NCBI RefSeq assembly: GCF_963678975.1
Contig: NC_089272.1
Coordinates: 44,273,391 to 44,337,390, forward strand
Origin: Dysidea avara
Lineage: Eukaryota; Porifera; Demospongiae; Dictyoceratida; Dysideidae
DNA: 64,000 bases
Direction of reading: 5' to 3'
The notes beneath the pieces were generated by a model. That model made no database searches, was not told where the DNA came from, and saw only the letters and a list, made by a program, of their open reading frames with translations. Position 1 is the stretch's first letter, and each line of letters begins with the position of its first letter. Positions 44,401 through 55,065 of this stretch are shown here, one piece after another. A program made the translations under genes and the position numbers.

Positions 44401-45530
44401 CTAATTTTCAAAAGTTTCTTCCTGTGGGGGCATGCCCCCACACCCACCTAGAAGGGTCGTGCTTCACACTTCGCAAAATGTGTTTCGCAGAATGTGTTTC
44501 GCACGCTGTGCAGCAACTCCTCTCATTGGCAGCACCATGTATATAGTAACAACTTCATACAATAGCCTGACCAACTCAATTTTCCCTCCTCTGGCCCTGG
44601 TATGGCCTTAGTGATGGACATACCATAACTACAATACATACACTCATACGTATCTAAAAACCTTTTAGACCACAGCAAGGTGAAATACTGAAATATAATT
44701 GGTTATTTACAGGTATCTAAATCCTTGTTCATGTCTCAATAGATCCCTGTATCTGGGGTGATACAAAACACGGCAATTACGTGCCTGTAACATTGGCAAC
44801 GCATGGGCGTTTAACTGGTAGAAAGGTGCCATAACATGCTTTAAAAGTTACAGGGAGCTGTTAACGCTACATTTCTTGTGTCACAAACAGCTGTGAAGAT
44901 ACAAAAAGCAGCAGTGAAGGTACAACAACGAACTGTGGTCTAAATTAGTTAAACACAGGGTTCTGCAAAATTTAGAAACCCTCAGGCCCTGTAGTAGTGC
45001 CCTCGCTTCACTTTTGCACCACAACACAGGGTCTTTCGGGTTTCCGTAGAACCCTGTGTTTCAATGTCGAACTATTATACTGACCATGTCACTTTTCTCA
45101 TCATAATCACTAATAGATCAGAGTATTGACACTGAATTAGATGATGATAAGAACACAACTTTGATCATTGTATTCACTATTATCATTGTCCTCCTCATAA
45201 TATCATTAGTAATAACTGTTGTCATTATTATTTGGTTGTGTGTGGAGCGTTATCACAAACAGGAGCACATCACTTCTGGTAAGATGCACAAACAGAAGTA
45301 AACAATTATCCTGACTTTTTTGGTTACTAGAAGTTAAAACTCCTGTGAATCAGCAACAGTTAAACACAGACACAATCAAGATGCAGTCATCTCCAGCTTA
45401 TGTTCCAGTAGGTCAAGACAATTCAGCTTCTTCCATAGTACCACAATATGATACTATACAAGTTCCTTCTGATCATCAGGATGTACCAATGATGGCTAAT
45501 CCAGCTTACCTGACCCATAAGAACATCTGA
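38442..45530 (+). CDS. receptor gene B: Ig-FN3 single-pass membrane protein, FN3 exon frameshifted
   Basis: Paralogue of gene A with exons 38442-38493, 38738-39082, 40755-41031, 43011-43061, 45117-45278 and 45331-45530. Their sum is 1087 nt, two short of a multiple of three, because the FN3 exon lost two bases. Without that loss the frame would be continuous. As every exon is phase 1, skipping the FN3 exon restores the frame and would give a secreted-leader, Ig, membrane, tail protein. Introns hold at least five independent transposon insertions but total only about 6 kb. Whether the gene is active, alternatively spliced or dying cannot be told from sequence. Confidence 0.7.
38738..39082 (+). 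CDS. gene B exon 2: Ig-like domain
   Basis: 345 nt, phase 1-1, acceptor CTGTAG, donor GTAAGT. It has the same Ig landmarks as gene A (CTCGF, PDWRIIKR, SSYQCSF). Differences cluster in residues about 35-62 (VVPDWRIIKRRDGVVVSN and what follows), while the DPLNGNNSVLRVGPVDG stretch is unchanged. Confidence 0.8.
39083..39596. other. gene B intron 2, left part
   Basis: The start is homologous to the gene A intron. The middle (39190-39596) contains short inverted words such as GTGAACATGTGTTCAC but nothing assignable. Confidence 0.4.
39605..39977. mobile_element. 373-bp hAT-like element built of TTTTAGTTATAG repeats, TSD ATTTTCAC
   Basis: Termini TAGTGTTGTTTTAGT and ACTAAAACAACACTA are exact inverted repeats. 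ATTTTCAC flanks at 39597-39604 and 39978-39985. The 8-bp duplication and TAGTGTTG-like end fit hAT. The whole interior is a degenerate TTTTAGTTATAG minisatellite, so the element is little more than two ends and a tandem repeat. Confidence 0.8.
40093..40176 (+). pseudogene. LINE reverse-transcriptase C-terminus remnant
   Basis: A 28-codon frame reads FFPVSIKPWNSLSQHVID...DKFKL then stop, the usual pattern of a non-LTR ORF2 end (SFFPxxIxxWNSLP...FK). Upstream is out of frame, so only the tail is left. Confidence 0.55.
40386..40642. mobile_element. 257-bp MITE with about 32-bp terminal inverted repeats, TA flanks
   Basis: Starts TATGTGACCAAATTTTGG, ends with the inverse CCAAAATTCAGTCACATA, flanked by TA. 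TA duplications suggest Tc1/mariner-type mobilisation. Absent at the same place in gene A. Confidence 0.7.
40755..41031 (+). pseudogene. gene B FN3 exon with 2-nt deletion
   Basis: Acceptor TGTTACAG and donor GTAAGC are intact. Relative to gene A, GTGACTTATACTATA reads GTGACATACTATA, a loss of two bases at about 40845. The original frame then hits TGA at 40874-40876. The downstream half continues in another frame with the FN3 motif EYSITGLSIGTSYRISV preserved. The loss is therefore recent, or an assembly error. Confidence 0.8.
41074..42147. mobile_element. 1.07-kb element with about 33-bp terminal inverted repeats
   Basis: The left end CAGGTTTTTGCTATTGAATT is inverted at the right end as AATTCAATAGCCAAAACCTG. 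The left subterminal region holds degenerate tandem words of the form TTGAATTTGTCACCTTTGCA. Short minus-strand frames inside (41241-41504, 41827-42054) resemble nothing I know. No clear target duplication. It lies in the FN3-to-linker intron of gene B. Confidence 0.65.
42148..42396. other. gene B intron remnant
   Basis: Nothing assignable is seen between the two mobile elements. Confidence 0.4.
42397..42774. mobile_element. 378-bp hAT-like element, TSD CAGACAAG
   Basis: Ends TAGGCACTAGCCTATTATGC and GCATAATAGGCTGGTGCTTA are inverted with two mismatches. CAGACAAG is duplicated at 42389-42396 and 42775-42782. The interior is rich in CATAATTATGCTCATAATT words. Related ends occur at 53585-53640. 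Confidence 0.8.
43011..43061 (+). CDS. gene B linker exon (51 nt)
   Basis: Counterpart of 26209-26262: acceptor GTCTGTACAG, donor GTTTGA, phase 1-1, encoding QPSRSESVVLP and a few more residues. It is one codon shorter than in gene A. Confidence 0.55.
43230..44607. mobile_element. 1378-bp Harbinger-like insertion with documented empty site
   Basis: Starts GGCCATACC, ends GGTATGGCC, flanked by TTA at 43227-43229 and 44608-44610. Gene A has the uninterrupted site TTCTATTCTATTAGTGATGG at about 26703-26722, so the borders are certain. A TTA duplication and GG...CC ends fit PIF/Harbinger. There is no transposase. It contains a 19-bp motif (43925-43943) and G/C-rich runs near 44184 and 44425 typical of other elements, so it may be composite. 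Confidence 0.85.
44951..45061. mobile_element. 111-bp MITE with AAACACAGGGTTCT ends
   Basis: AAACACAGGGTTCT at the left end is inverted at the right (AGAACCCTGTGTTT), with a second inverted pair GAAACCC and GGGTTTC inside. It lies 55 bp before the transmembrane exon of gene B and is missing from gene A. Confidence 0.65.
45117..45278 (+). CDS. gene B transmembrane exon
   Basis: 162 nt, phase 1-1, acceptor CACTAATAG, donor GTAAGA. An acidic juxtamembrane part (IDTELDDDKN) precedes the same hydrophobic helix as gene A with one change in it, then ERYHKQEHITS. Confidence 0.85.
45331..45530 (+). CDS. gene B last exon: cytoplasmic tail
   Basis: About 66 residues with the same three tyrosine sites as gene A (SPAYVPV, VPQYDTI, NPAYLTH). 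The only indel is one codon near GQDNS. Strong retention here, against decay of the FN3 exon, suggests that the tail was under selection until recently. Confidence 0.85.
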
Positions 45531-45691
45531 AGTGTTACCTCAATGGAACACATGTACCCAGTATATCACACCTTTCACAAAATGTAATGTGCCACCTTAT
45601 TGCACATGTATGCATTCAAATTATTTACAGCTTGTGTACTTATGAGACTGACATGCACTAGTAATATTATAGATGGTGTTCTGATCATTAC

Positions 45692-45697
45692 AATAAA
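45692..45697 (+). promoter_or_regulatory. poly(A) signal of gene B
   Basis: AATAAA in the same context as after gene A, 161 bp after the stop. Confidence 0.65.
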
Positions 45698-45719
45698 CGC
45701 ATATCATCGGTGATTGTCA

Positions 45720-47290
45720 TGGTAATAAGTCAGCACATTTCCTTTGTGCAATATACAGTACACAGTATCACCATATTAGTCAACTAACTTTACCATTGAA
45801 ATTCCATGGCCAACTGCTCAGTGGGATTTAGCTGTAGCTACTACTAGTCTTGTACAGATGTGATTTTATGTAGAGAGGTATTTACTATTCAGCACATGCT
45901 TTTTGTGAGATTGATACTGGAGATGAATATATTCTAATAGAACAGTCAAGTTAGATTCAACCTGTTAAGGTGAAAGTGTTCTATGAATGTGTACATACTT
46001 TTAGAAATGCATCATACTACACATCAATATGACAATACAAATGCTTGGACTACAGTATACCTTTAGATGTTAAAATGAATGTGCCTTGTTCATTAGAGAA
46101 TACAGTGGTCCGTATACAAACTTCAAGAAGGCATAATGAACTAGTGGGATACTATACAATTATAGTAGAAGTATTGATAGTATACTGATATTATGGGTGT
46201 TGGCATCTAGGACCACATATTATAATTTATAGTTGTAAAATGGGCACAAGTGATTTGCCTGATATGTATGCCCAAAGCCCAAAGGTATACATACGTTTCA
46301 GGAGGCTCATAAGTGTTACATTCACATATATACATACAGCTATTGCCATAGCACGATTCCTCTAAGGCTTTGAATGTTTCAGTAACCAACTTTTTGGTAG
46401 TCTATTTTTGTAATGTTTGTAACAAAACAAGACAGACAAATTTTATTATCAAAACACACTTCATGAAAAATCACCATACCCTTACAACTGTCAACTTCAG
46501 ATGATATTGTAAGTAAGCAACTGCATCTCTTTATTTGTTTGCTTAGGGGTCCTGTTTTTCTATAGTACATTTCTCAACAGGAGTATACATAAGTACAGGT
46601 ATAGATCACATCACCAAAGCTTGATCACAGCTACAAATAGTAATGTATTGGACTGATTTGTAGATTGTGTATATAGGACACATATAAGGGGACTGGCCTA
46701 AAAGGTAACACACATGCGTACGTGTTCCCTCACTGCTGCTAACATACCAGTATCTAGCAATTGATCATGATGATAACTATTAAGGTCCTGTTATTGAATA
46801 AAATACAGTATTAGTGTTCTCACTCTTATTGCACTTTAAAAGTAATGGAAAGGGGTTAAGAGCCTTTCCAAGCTTCTGAGTTTGACTAATCATATCTCCT
46901 CATATTTTTTAACTGATCACTTTGAAATTGCAACAAGCAATAGTGGTATGCTAGCAGCATAAGGTGATGACATTTCAAGCTGGTACCTAATTTGCTAGTC
47001 AAGTTATAATTATGGGTTGTCAAGTACTTACAATTGGAAAGGCTATAACACCCCCTTTTAACAAATCTAGATTACCACACTATGAAGGTCACATAACAAG
47101 ATATTATAATATGTGACTGTTCTATTAGAGTATCTTAACCGGATAAAACTTTCTGAATTGCAGAAAAGTAAAACACCAGTGTTCTATAATATACGGAGGG
47201 AAATGATAGACTTAAATTTGTGATCTGATCTTCCTTTTTTGTCATCTTCACTTATTATTTCAACTTCTTTGGACATTGCACAAAATTAAA
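45720..47290. repeat. downstream flank of gene B, homologous to gene A flank
   Basis: Non-coding. It aligns with 27430-28048, then 30553-32139, then 37151-37290, the gaps being later insertions on the A side. It contains 19-bp motifs at 45930-45948 and 47113-47131 that are conserved in place with the A copy, so they predate the duplication. Confidence 0.75.
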
Positions 47291-47763
47291 GTTAATACAT
47301 ATGTTTGGAATATAGTACAGGTGGATTTATGTTTCAGTACAACAGCAGTGTAGAAGCATAACCCAAAAGCAACACTAAATTAACCAGTTACAGGGGTGTA
47401 GGGTGCAGCCCCCAAATGTAAGAAGAGACTATGAATTATTTTGATAAAACTCACTATTTTTATGCATGACGTTGTACATTAAATGTAATTTATTGTTCAC
47501 AATAAATTTAAGTTAACATGCAGGGATCAGTGTCAAGGGATTTATTTCGCTACAGCTAGTATAAGTCACATGCGCTAAAATACCAGATCGCGCACTACAA
47601 TAAACCGGTTACAAAAACCAGTCAAGCAGGTTTCCAGCCACGTTTTGCTCACCTGTCAATAGTGTGAAGAAACAGCAGCGGGATACTAGCAATACAATTA
47701 TAGAAACAGCAGCAGAATACTGGGAATACACTTATCAGGATCCGAAACTCCCGGTTACTCGTC
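47291..47763. other. leader region of the retrotransposon and unassigned DNA
   Basis: A lone hAT-like start CAGGGGTGTAGGGTGC lies near 47391. From about 47580 base composition shifts to that of the following retroelement. GAAACAGCAGC and its context occur twice (47669, 47702). Confidence 0.4.
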
Positions 47764-50700
47764 ATGCCAAAACGAAGAAAAAGTGGTACTACCCAACCAC
47801 CCACCAAGCGCCGTTCACCTCGCGCCTCAAACTCCAATACAGAACAAGCCTCACCAGAGCAAATAGCCTCGGGACGAAGTTCACCTGAGACCCAATCCCA
47901 GGCGTCAGGCACAACTCAGCAACAGACCGAGGAGCAAGCGGCGAACGGCAGGGGGTCGCAACGCCAGCAGACCGACGAAGAAGCAACGACCAGCACTGGG
48001 ACGCAACAGCAGGCACCCCTCACGCAAATTGCGTCTAAGCTAGATGACATGATAAAACTCTTGACCACCTCACTCACAGCCATCAGGCCAGCAACCCACC
48101 AACCAATGTTTCAACCACCGCTCCTATGCCAATTGACACCACCCAACTTCAAGTGACGAGTCAGGGGAAGCACTATCTGTTGTCTCTGAACACCCACCTG
48201 TTCATTCCCCACCAGCGGCAAGAATCATGGCAACTGGTAACTCCCATAGGAGCACCTTTGACACATCACTCACTAGAACTCAGACCCCAGCAGTGTCATT
48301 ACCACCAGTGACAGCAAAACTAAGGGAAAAGATAATTAGTGGTGAGTTCGTTGATTTTAATCTATTACTGCCCAAAGCCATGTTCTCGGGTAGCCAACCC
48401 CCAGAACCACAAAAATCATTTACTGTGCAGTTAACTTCTGGGAATGACGACTTTGTAGTTAGGCCCACACAAACTTCAAAAAAAGATTTCTTCATTCCAA
48501 TCATGGATGGAGGCATGGAACATCAATTTAGCCATCATAGTTGACTATGCCCCTTCCCGTGCACCATCCCTGATTGCATACCAACGTATCATCACATCAG
48601 TTAGTAATCATCACCCACCCTCGGCTTGGCTAAATTATGATGTGCGGTTCCGCACCCTAGCAGCATCAGACCCCCTCCTGCGGTGGGATGTGCGTGAAAA
48701 TGAATTGTGGCTGGAATTATTTTCAGGGACCTCTTCCTCAACTAAGTGGCCTTGTGGTTATTGCGGTGTAACAACTCATTACCCAGAAAATTGTCTTTTT
48801 CGTCCCCAACCTGTTTCAGCACCAAATAGAGACCAACACCCAACAACCAACCCTGTTATTAGCTTCCACGGAAGGGAGCACCCCAGTGAGGGCGGATCAA
48901 ACAAACAGTCAAGCCGCCAACAGCCAAGGCGAACCTGTCACGCCTTCAATCGTTCAACCTGCCGACGTATCCCATGTAACTTCCTACACATCTGCGAAAT
49001 ATATGGTGCCAGCCACAGTGCACGGTCCTGCCCCAACAAGGGTGGCGCCGCTTATTAAACCAAAACCTTGGACTCCTTAACGACCATTTGTTCTCAAACG
49101 GGAATTAAGTAATCATCCCAACAAAGCTTTCGTTGAGCAGCTTATTAATGACCTATGCCATGGCTGTTCTATTGGCTACAAAGGACCTCAATTTTCTTAT
49201 CATGCAAATAATTTAGTCTCCGCATATCAACAGCCCACTGTTATTGACGCCACCCTCAGAAAGGAGTGCCAGTTAGGACGAATTTTAGGACCTTTTCAAA
49301 CTCCTCCCCTACCAAATTTTCGGACATCGGGACTGGGCTTAGCCCCTAAGCATGACGGTGGATGTAGAATAATTTATCATTTATCTGCACCACCATATAT
49401 AAGCGTTAACCATTTTATTGATCCCGATGATTACTCCCTATCGTACTGTACTATAGATGATGCATACGATTTTATTAACCAGATGGGTCCCGGTACATTG
49501 CTAAGTAAAATAGACCTAAAGGACGTTTTCAGGCTTATCCCAGTACACCCATCCCAATGGAACCTTCTGGGAATATGCTGGAAAACACGCTTCTACATTG
49601 ACACCTGTTTACCCTTTGAGTTGAAGTCTGCACCATATCTATTTAACCGTTTATCTGAGGCAATACATTGGATTCTGATGAATAACTATGGTGTCCATCA
49701 CTTATTACATTATCTCGATGATTTTTTTAACTGCGGGCCCACCCCAGTCTCCGATTTGTAATCGTAATCTTAATTCCATGTTGCAACTCTGCGAACAGAT
49801 TCAGGCCCCTATAAAACCTTCCAAGATTGAAGGTCCATCCACTTCCATTACTTTCCTTGGAATACATCTTGACACTGTAGCTATGGTAGCTAGCATCACA
49901 CAAGAACGCAAGGATTCTTTACTAGCAGAGCTTAACCAGCTTTACTGGCGCCGTCGGTGCACTAAACGTGAACTTTTATCTTTAATAGGTAAACTCTCCT
50001 TTGCCTGTAAGGTCATTCCATCGGGTAGGATCTTCTTACGAAGGCTAATTGACATTAGCACAACTGTTGAAAAACTACACTATCACCTTCCTCTGTCTCA
50101 GGAGGCTAAACTAGATTTGAAGTGGTGGCTAGAAGTCTTTCCACAATGGTCAGGCAGGAGTTTAATACTTGAGTCTCACTGGACATCAAGCAGCACAATG
50201 GAACTATTCACAGATGCCTCTGGTAATGAGGGATGGGGTGCACACGGGGCAGGGAGATGGATCTCAGCCCATTGGTCCACACCACAAACCGCAATGAGTA
50301 TTGCATGGAAAGAACTTTATGCCATTGTGTTGTCAGCCCATTCATGGGGCTCACTATGGCAGCGCAGAAAAATCGTGTTCACTGTGATAACCAGACTGTA
50401 GTTGACATATGGGAGTCTGGTACCAGCAAGTCTCCCGAGATCATGGCTCTGGTACGCATGCTGTTTTTCTGTGCTGCCCACAATAACTTTAATATGTGTG
50501 TCCAACACATACCTGGTGTTAATAATGTAATCGCGGATGCTCTTTCTCGTTTCCAGCAAGATCGCTTCAGGAAACTAGCTCCAAATGCCAATCTGCACCC
50601 AGACAACATCCCTGCTTGGCCTCAGCAAGCCTTCACTGCCGCCTCCTGCAGTGCAGATATAATGGTGTTGCTCAGTCACCCCGATGCACCTCAGTCAGGC

Positions 50701-51576
50701 TTGAATGCATATTTCTCATTCTGCTCCCGTTTTAATATTACGCCTACACCAGCTTCATCTCTCACCTTACAATATTTTTGTGTAGACAAAAGTCAATCAG
50801 TGTCATATAAAACAATAAAAGTGTACTTAGCCGCCATTCACCTACTGCATATTGAAACTGGCTTCCCTGACCCCACTACTGATGAATCATTACATTTAGT
50901 CTGTAGAGGCATTCGCCGTCAACAGAGTTGTGTGGAACGGGCAAGGCTGCCTATCACCATCAATTTGGTAAGAACACTGAAATCTCAGCTACGTTCCTCC
51001 CAAAAGTCACTTTTAGACCAACGTTTACTATGGGCAGCATTTACTTTGTCATTTTATGGTTTTCTAAGAGCTAGCGAATGTTTAAGTCTAACGTGGTCAG
51101 ACATGCTTATCCATGATGATCATCTTACCATTACACTACGGCAATCAAAAACGGACCCCTTCAGGAGAGGGCAATCAATTCAGGTCTATGCCTCTTTGAC
51201 AACCACCTGTCCAGTATAAGCTCTAAACAAGTACGCTAATTTGATCACTGCAAAGCAACCACACCACTTAGTATTCTGGGTGGGCACCTACTCACCCCTG
51301 TCCCATCTTCAGCTTACCGCTGAGGTGCGTCAGCTATTATCCTGCACTGGTATGAGCCCATCTGATTACGCATCACACAGCTTCAGGATTGGGGCAGCAA
51401 CTACAGCAGCAGCAGTGGGGCTACCTCCATACTTGATAAAAACACTTGGAAGATGGAATAGCAATGCCTATATGTGCTACACTCGCTGCCCACAAAGTGT
51501 CATTGCCGCAACTTCACAACAACTATCAGCAGCTTCAGTACCAGTTAACAATACCTGGAACCCTGATTTACATTAG
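47764..51576 (+). pseudogene. Ngaro/DIRS-type tyrosine-recombinase retrotransposon, broken
   Basis: Order of parts: a Gag-like region in pieces (47764-48156, 48227-48544, 48507-49058) with WLNYDVRFR and a cysteine-rich end (CGYCGVTTHYPENC, then CHAF...CRRIPCNFLHIC); reverse transcriptase (49081-49760) with the YLDD active site; RNase H (ELFTDASGNEGWG, HCDNQTVVDIW); and directly after it a tyrosine recombinase (from about 50630) with FLRASEC, HSFRIGAA and GRWNSNAYMCYTR carrying the R, H-x-x-R and Y residues. No methyltransferase domain lies between RNase H and recombinase, which favours Ngaro over DIRS1. Breaks: gag frame changes, TAA at 49078-49080, a shift in a T7 run (49722-49728), a shift near 50370 and an in-frame TAA at 51217-51219. 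Confidence 0.85.
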
Positions 51577-51979
51577 CACTAACTGGGATCAATGATGTAC
51601 ACTTGCACATACATAGTAACTCACATATCATGGTACAATAGATTTTATAGTAGAAACTCATTTAACATCATGTGTACAGAAACCTATTTCATGTATACAC
51701 TTTATATTATGTATATTCAAATGCAGCAATGCTTTTCAAAGGTTGTAAAACGGAGTAAGTTTCTTCTTGACATGTCACTGCACTTCTGTTCACATCTGGC
51801 ACAATGGGCAGCTGGGGAGAGGCACTGGGCCAGTGACTAAAAAACAAATAGATAACAAAATAAAGAAATGTCATTACGAAAATACACCAAACATCTCACA
51901 AAAAAATTAATTTGGCGGTAAATTGGGCGCTGAAGCTTGCAAATTCATTATTAAAATATAAAGTAGATAAACTCCATCT
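51577..51979. other. probable 3' non-coding part of the retrotransposon
   Basis: No ORF of interest. Split direct repeats expected of Ngaro were not found by eye between this part and 47580-47760. Confidence 0.35.
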
Positions 51980-52436
51980 AGTACGTGTGTACTGATGTGT
52001 CCTTACCAGCACGTGTGTGTGCTGATATGTTCCTTCCTGGCACGTGTATGTGCTTATATGTCCCTTCCCAGCACGTGTGTGTGCTGATAAGTCCCTTCCT
52101 GGCACGTGTGTGTGCTGAGATTTCCCTTCCCAGCACGTGTGTGTGCTGATATTCCCTTCCTGGCACGTGTGTGTGCTGATATGTCCCTTGCCGGCACGTG
52201 TGTGCTGACATGTCCTACCCGGCACGTTTGTGTGCTAATATGTCCTATCCGGCACGTGTGTGTGCTGAGGTGTCCTGTTCGGCACGTGTGTGTGCTGATG
52301 TGTCCTTTTTTTCCGGCACGTGTGTGTGCTGATGTAATGTTTCCTACCCGGCACATGTGTGTGCTGTGTTCTTTCCGGCACGTGTGTGTGCTGATGTGTC
52401 CTACCTGGCACATGTGTGTGCTGATGTGTTAGATCC
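51980..52436. repeat. minisatellite of about 30 bp with a CACGTG in nearly every unit
   Basis: About fifteen units containing GCACGTGTGTGTGCTGATAT followed by GTCC and a variable C/T-rich end. CACGTG is the canonical E-box palindrome. Minus-strand frames translate as threonine/histidine repeats only because of the periodicity. It follows the retrotransposon and might be part of its 3' end. Confidence 0.9.
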
Positions 52437-53269
52437 GTCAAAGTGCCCATATTGCCCTCCTCGGTTGGCCCATTGGTAACCCAAAAAAAACTTACATGCG
52501 GTATCTTCTGAGTCATGGTGTGGTGGTTGGGTGGTTGAGGCCTCACATAGTGAGGACACGATACGCAAGTGCATATAATCTGCAGGGAGAAGACCCAGAT
52601 ACAATATGTGATGTTGGTGTAGGGTTTGCTGTTTGTCTACAGGGTATAAGTGGAAGTATGCCATGTTAACATGATAGCAAATCTGTTATATTAGCATAAC
52701 CACTGGGAAACAACTACCTTTGTAAACTGATAGAGTGGTAGGGTTACAGGCCTGAATCCACTCACAAAAATAGAATGACTTACCATATGTATAAGCAATC
52801 AAAACATTATTTTGGTTTCTTATTCTATGTGTATTGAGGATACATCTTGTGTATTACCTACATTATAATACATTGTAATGTCTGGTCTAGTTTATATACT
52901 TTCCCAATCAAAATGAACAACCCTACAACTCAACACTCATAAATTCTTTTTGAAGGATTAAGATACTCCAATAGACCAGTCTGAATATTCTAATAGAGCA
53001 TTCACATAAATAATAGGATTTATTGAGATAAAAGGGCTCAAGTCCCTGAGAGACAAATGCAAATTTTGTTACTATAAAAACCATTGTGCTGTGCTGCTGC
53101 TATTACTCACTCGCTTTTGTGCTGCCAAACTATGTGGTGGGTTAGGTTCCTGCTGTGTTAACTGCTGAGATATGCACACTTCCCACCAAATGGTTGCAAA
53201 GTTATTAGATCATCTGAAATGTCACATAGGCACACAACACTGGTTTCGACCAATACAGTTACACTGTGT
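52437..53269. other. unassigned sequence
   Basis: No gene recognised. Variant 19-bp motifs are at 52964-52982 and 52986-53004. The end may hold a further decayed exon of the pseudogene that follows. Confidence 0.4.
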
Positions 53270-55065
53270 GGTCTGCTGAAACTGAATGTGAACTGTACTT
53301 GAGTGCTAAAGGAATACCAGAAAAACTACTGCCTTGTCCAGTAGGATTTTCATTACATAATCATTTACAGAGATGTCATTGTGATGCAGTGCTGGATTTG
53401 GATTGTGATTTTATTTCTGTCACCATTAAACTATTATTATAATAATACAGTTGGATATCAGCTGATACTGTCAATGGGCTCACACATGTATCATGTCTCC
53501 TCTCAATGTCCATTTAACTACTGTATACCCTACTCATCATACCTCAACCTGTCAACTCCTGAGTGCATCAAATAAAAATAATATGCCAGCATAATAGGCT
53601 GGAGCACTATGCCAGCATAATGCTAGCATATTAGGTGGATATTTCAAACTATGGAGTTTAATTCCATAAAAAATAGATTGATACTCCCTAATAGAGCAGG
53701 CAGTGGAAACTACAACTCAAGTACATAGCTCCTTACATCAATACTCTCTAATAGAACAGTCACTTTGTAGTGAAATACTCTAATAGAGTATTTACTGATC
53801 AAAATATTCCAAGATAATTGTAAGAAATGCTGCTAACCTGGGAGTATAATGTAAGCATAATGCAAACACTGAAGAACATAATGGATGAAAGTTTGGAAAA
53901 TTCCTGAAAGCACTGTGGGCAAATTTTGTAGCATATTTGACTCAGGCCTGACATGCAGGCAGTGTCTGTGTTATGTGGACATCGTCAACAAAGTCTCATT
54001 ACTGTGTTTGGTTCATCACAGTGTTAAAAGTATTCCAACATTTTTCTGGTTATCATAATACCAAGAGTTAATAATTAATAATAGTGGAGAATAGCACAAT
54101 TATTAACTCTTGATAATACCTATAGCAATAGCAAGTATTGTGTTGGTTAATGATGTTGTTTGTGTTGCCAATGGAACTATTAATACATTCATTTTTAATG
54201 TGAACATTATCAACACAAATTATTCAACATAATTACCAAACTGCTATTCACCTATTTGTATAACACTTTCAGTTTTCAATTTCGATATAGGAATTGAAAC
54301 TTTCGATAATATTATACATGACCAATAACATTACTCAAAGACATGTTTACAATTAGCATTTCAATTTTACCTTATACGATAGCTTTTACTCTAGTAAAGT
54401 ACAGAGGCTTACAGCACAAAGAGGTTTACATGTTCTTGCCACACTCTTCTTATTGAGTTATACTAAAGTCTTATCAATGGTCTATCATGTCTTGTTCTTT
54501 TATACTCAAATTACTCATCTTCCCAGTAGACACACAGTTATTCTGGTCAGTAGACACAAGTGTTGAATTGTTTGGAGTGGAATTCACTATACTGTTTGTA
54601 ATCTGTTTACTAATCCTGTTAACATTGATATTTTTCAATATTCTTCTATTCACAAGGTCATTGTTAAAAGATTTCAAGTCATAAATATATTTAAGCCACT
54701 ACATGATGATCCATGTTTTGGTCCATACATGGATAGATACATTTACTGGACTGGATTGCAACTTTTGTTGAGAGGCACCTTCTTTAGTTTCTCAGCATTT
54801 GAAAACAATATTAGTCTTATCACTGGCACCATTGCAGGTGTTCTACTTTGGGTACAAGACATTCTATATATGTTCCCTTAAGAGCTTGTTCAATAATATA
54901 CACCTTCCTACCTTGCTATTAGTGTATATGTATATTTGCATCATAATATATATAATGGATGTAAAGAAGCCAGTAGTGCTTTAGTGGAGTACCTTATCTT
55001 TGTGGTGCTTGTGTACTTTATTCTCTTCCTAGTACGATGCATAGTAACACACTACAAAAACTAAG
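53270..55065 (+). pseudogene. decayed C-terminal half of a sponge-type multi-pass membrane protein
   Basis: Short matches in consistent order but changing frames recall one protein family: LPCPVGFSLHNHLQRCHC (53326-53379), SSQCPFNYCIPYSSYLNLST (to 53575), LCGHRQQSLITVFGSSQC (from about 53971), IPIAIASIVLV and NGTINTFIF (54118-54220), LATLFLLSYTK (about 54436), WSVDTSVELFG with a long hydrophobic segment (54545-54655), IFKPLHDD and YIYWTGLQLLLRGTFF (54690-54795), and a last hydrophobic helix ending near 55063. The family has a cysteine-rich ectodomain and several membrane helices; its function is unknown to me. At least five frame changes, several stops and an inserted MITE fragment near 53585 show that it is dead. 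The family assignment is from memory. Confidence 0.75.
53585..53650. mobile_element. fragment of the GCATAATAGGCTGG element family
   Basis: GCCAGCATAATAGGCTGGAGC matches the right end of 42397-42774, followed by a second, shuffled GCCAGCATAATGCTAGC. It interrupts the pseudogene after its TPEC codons. Full borders cannot be set. Confidence 0.5.

Noticed and set aside
51896..52546. Minus-strand frames with repeated STHTCR peptides
   Set aside because: Periodic translation of the CACGTG minisatellite.
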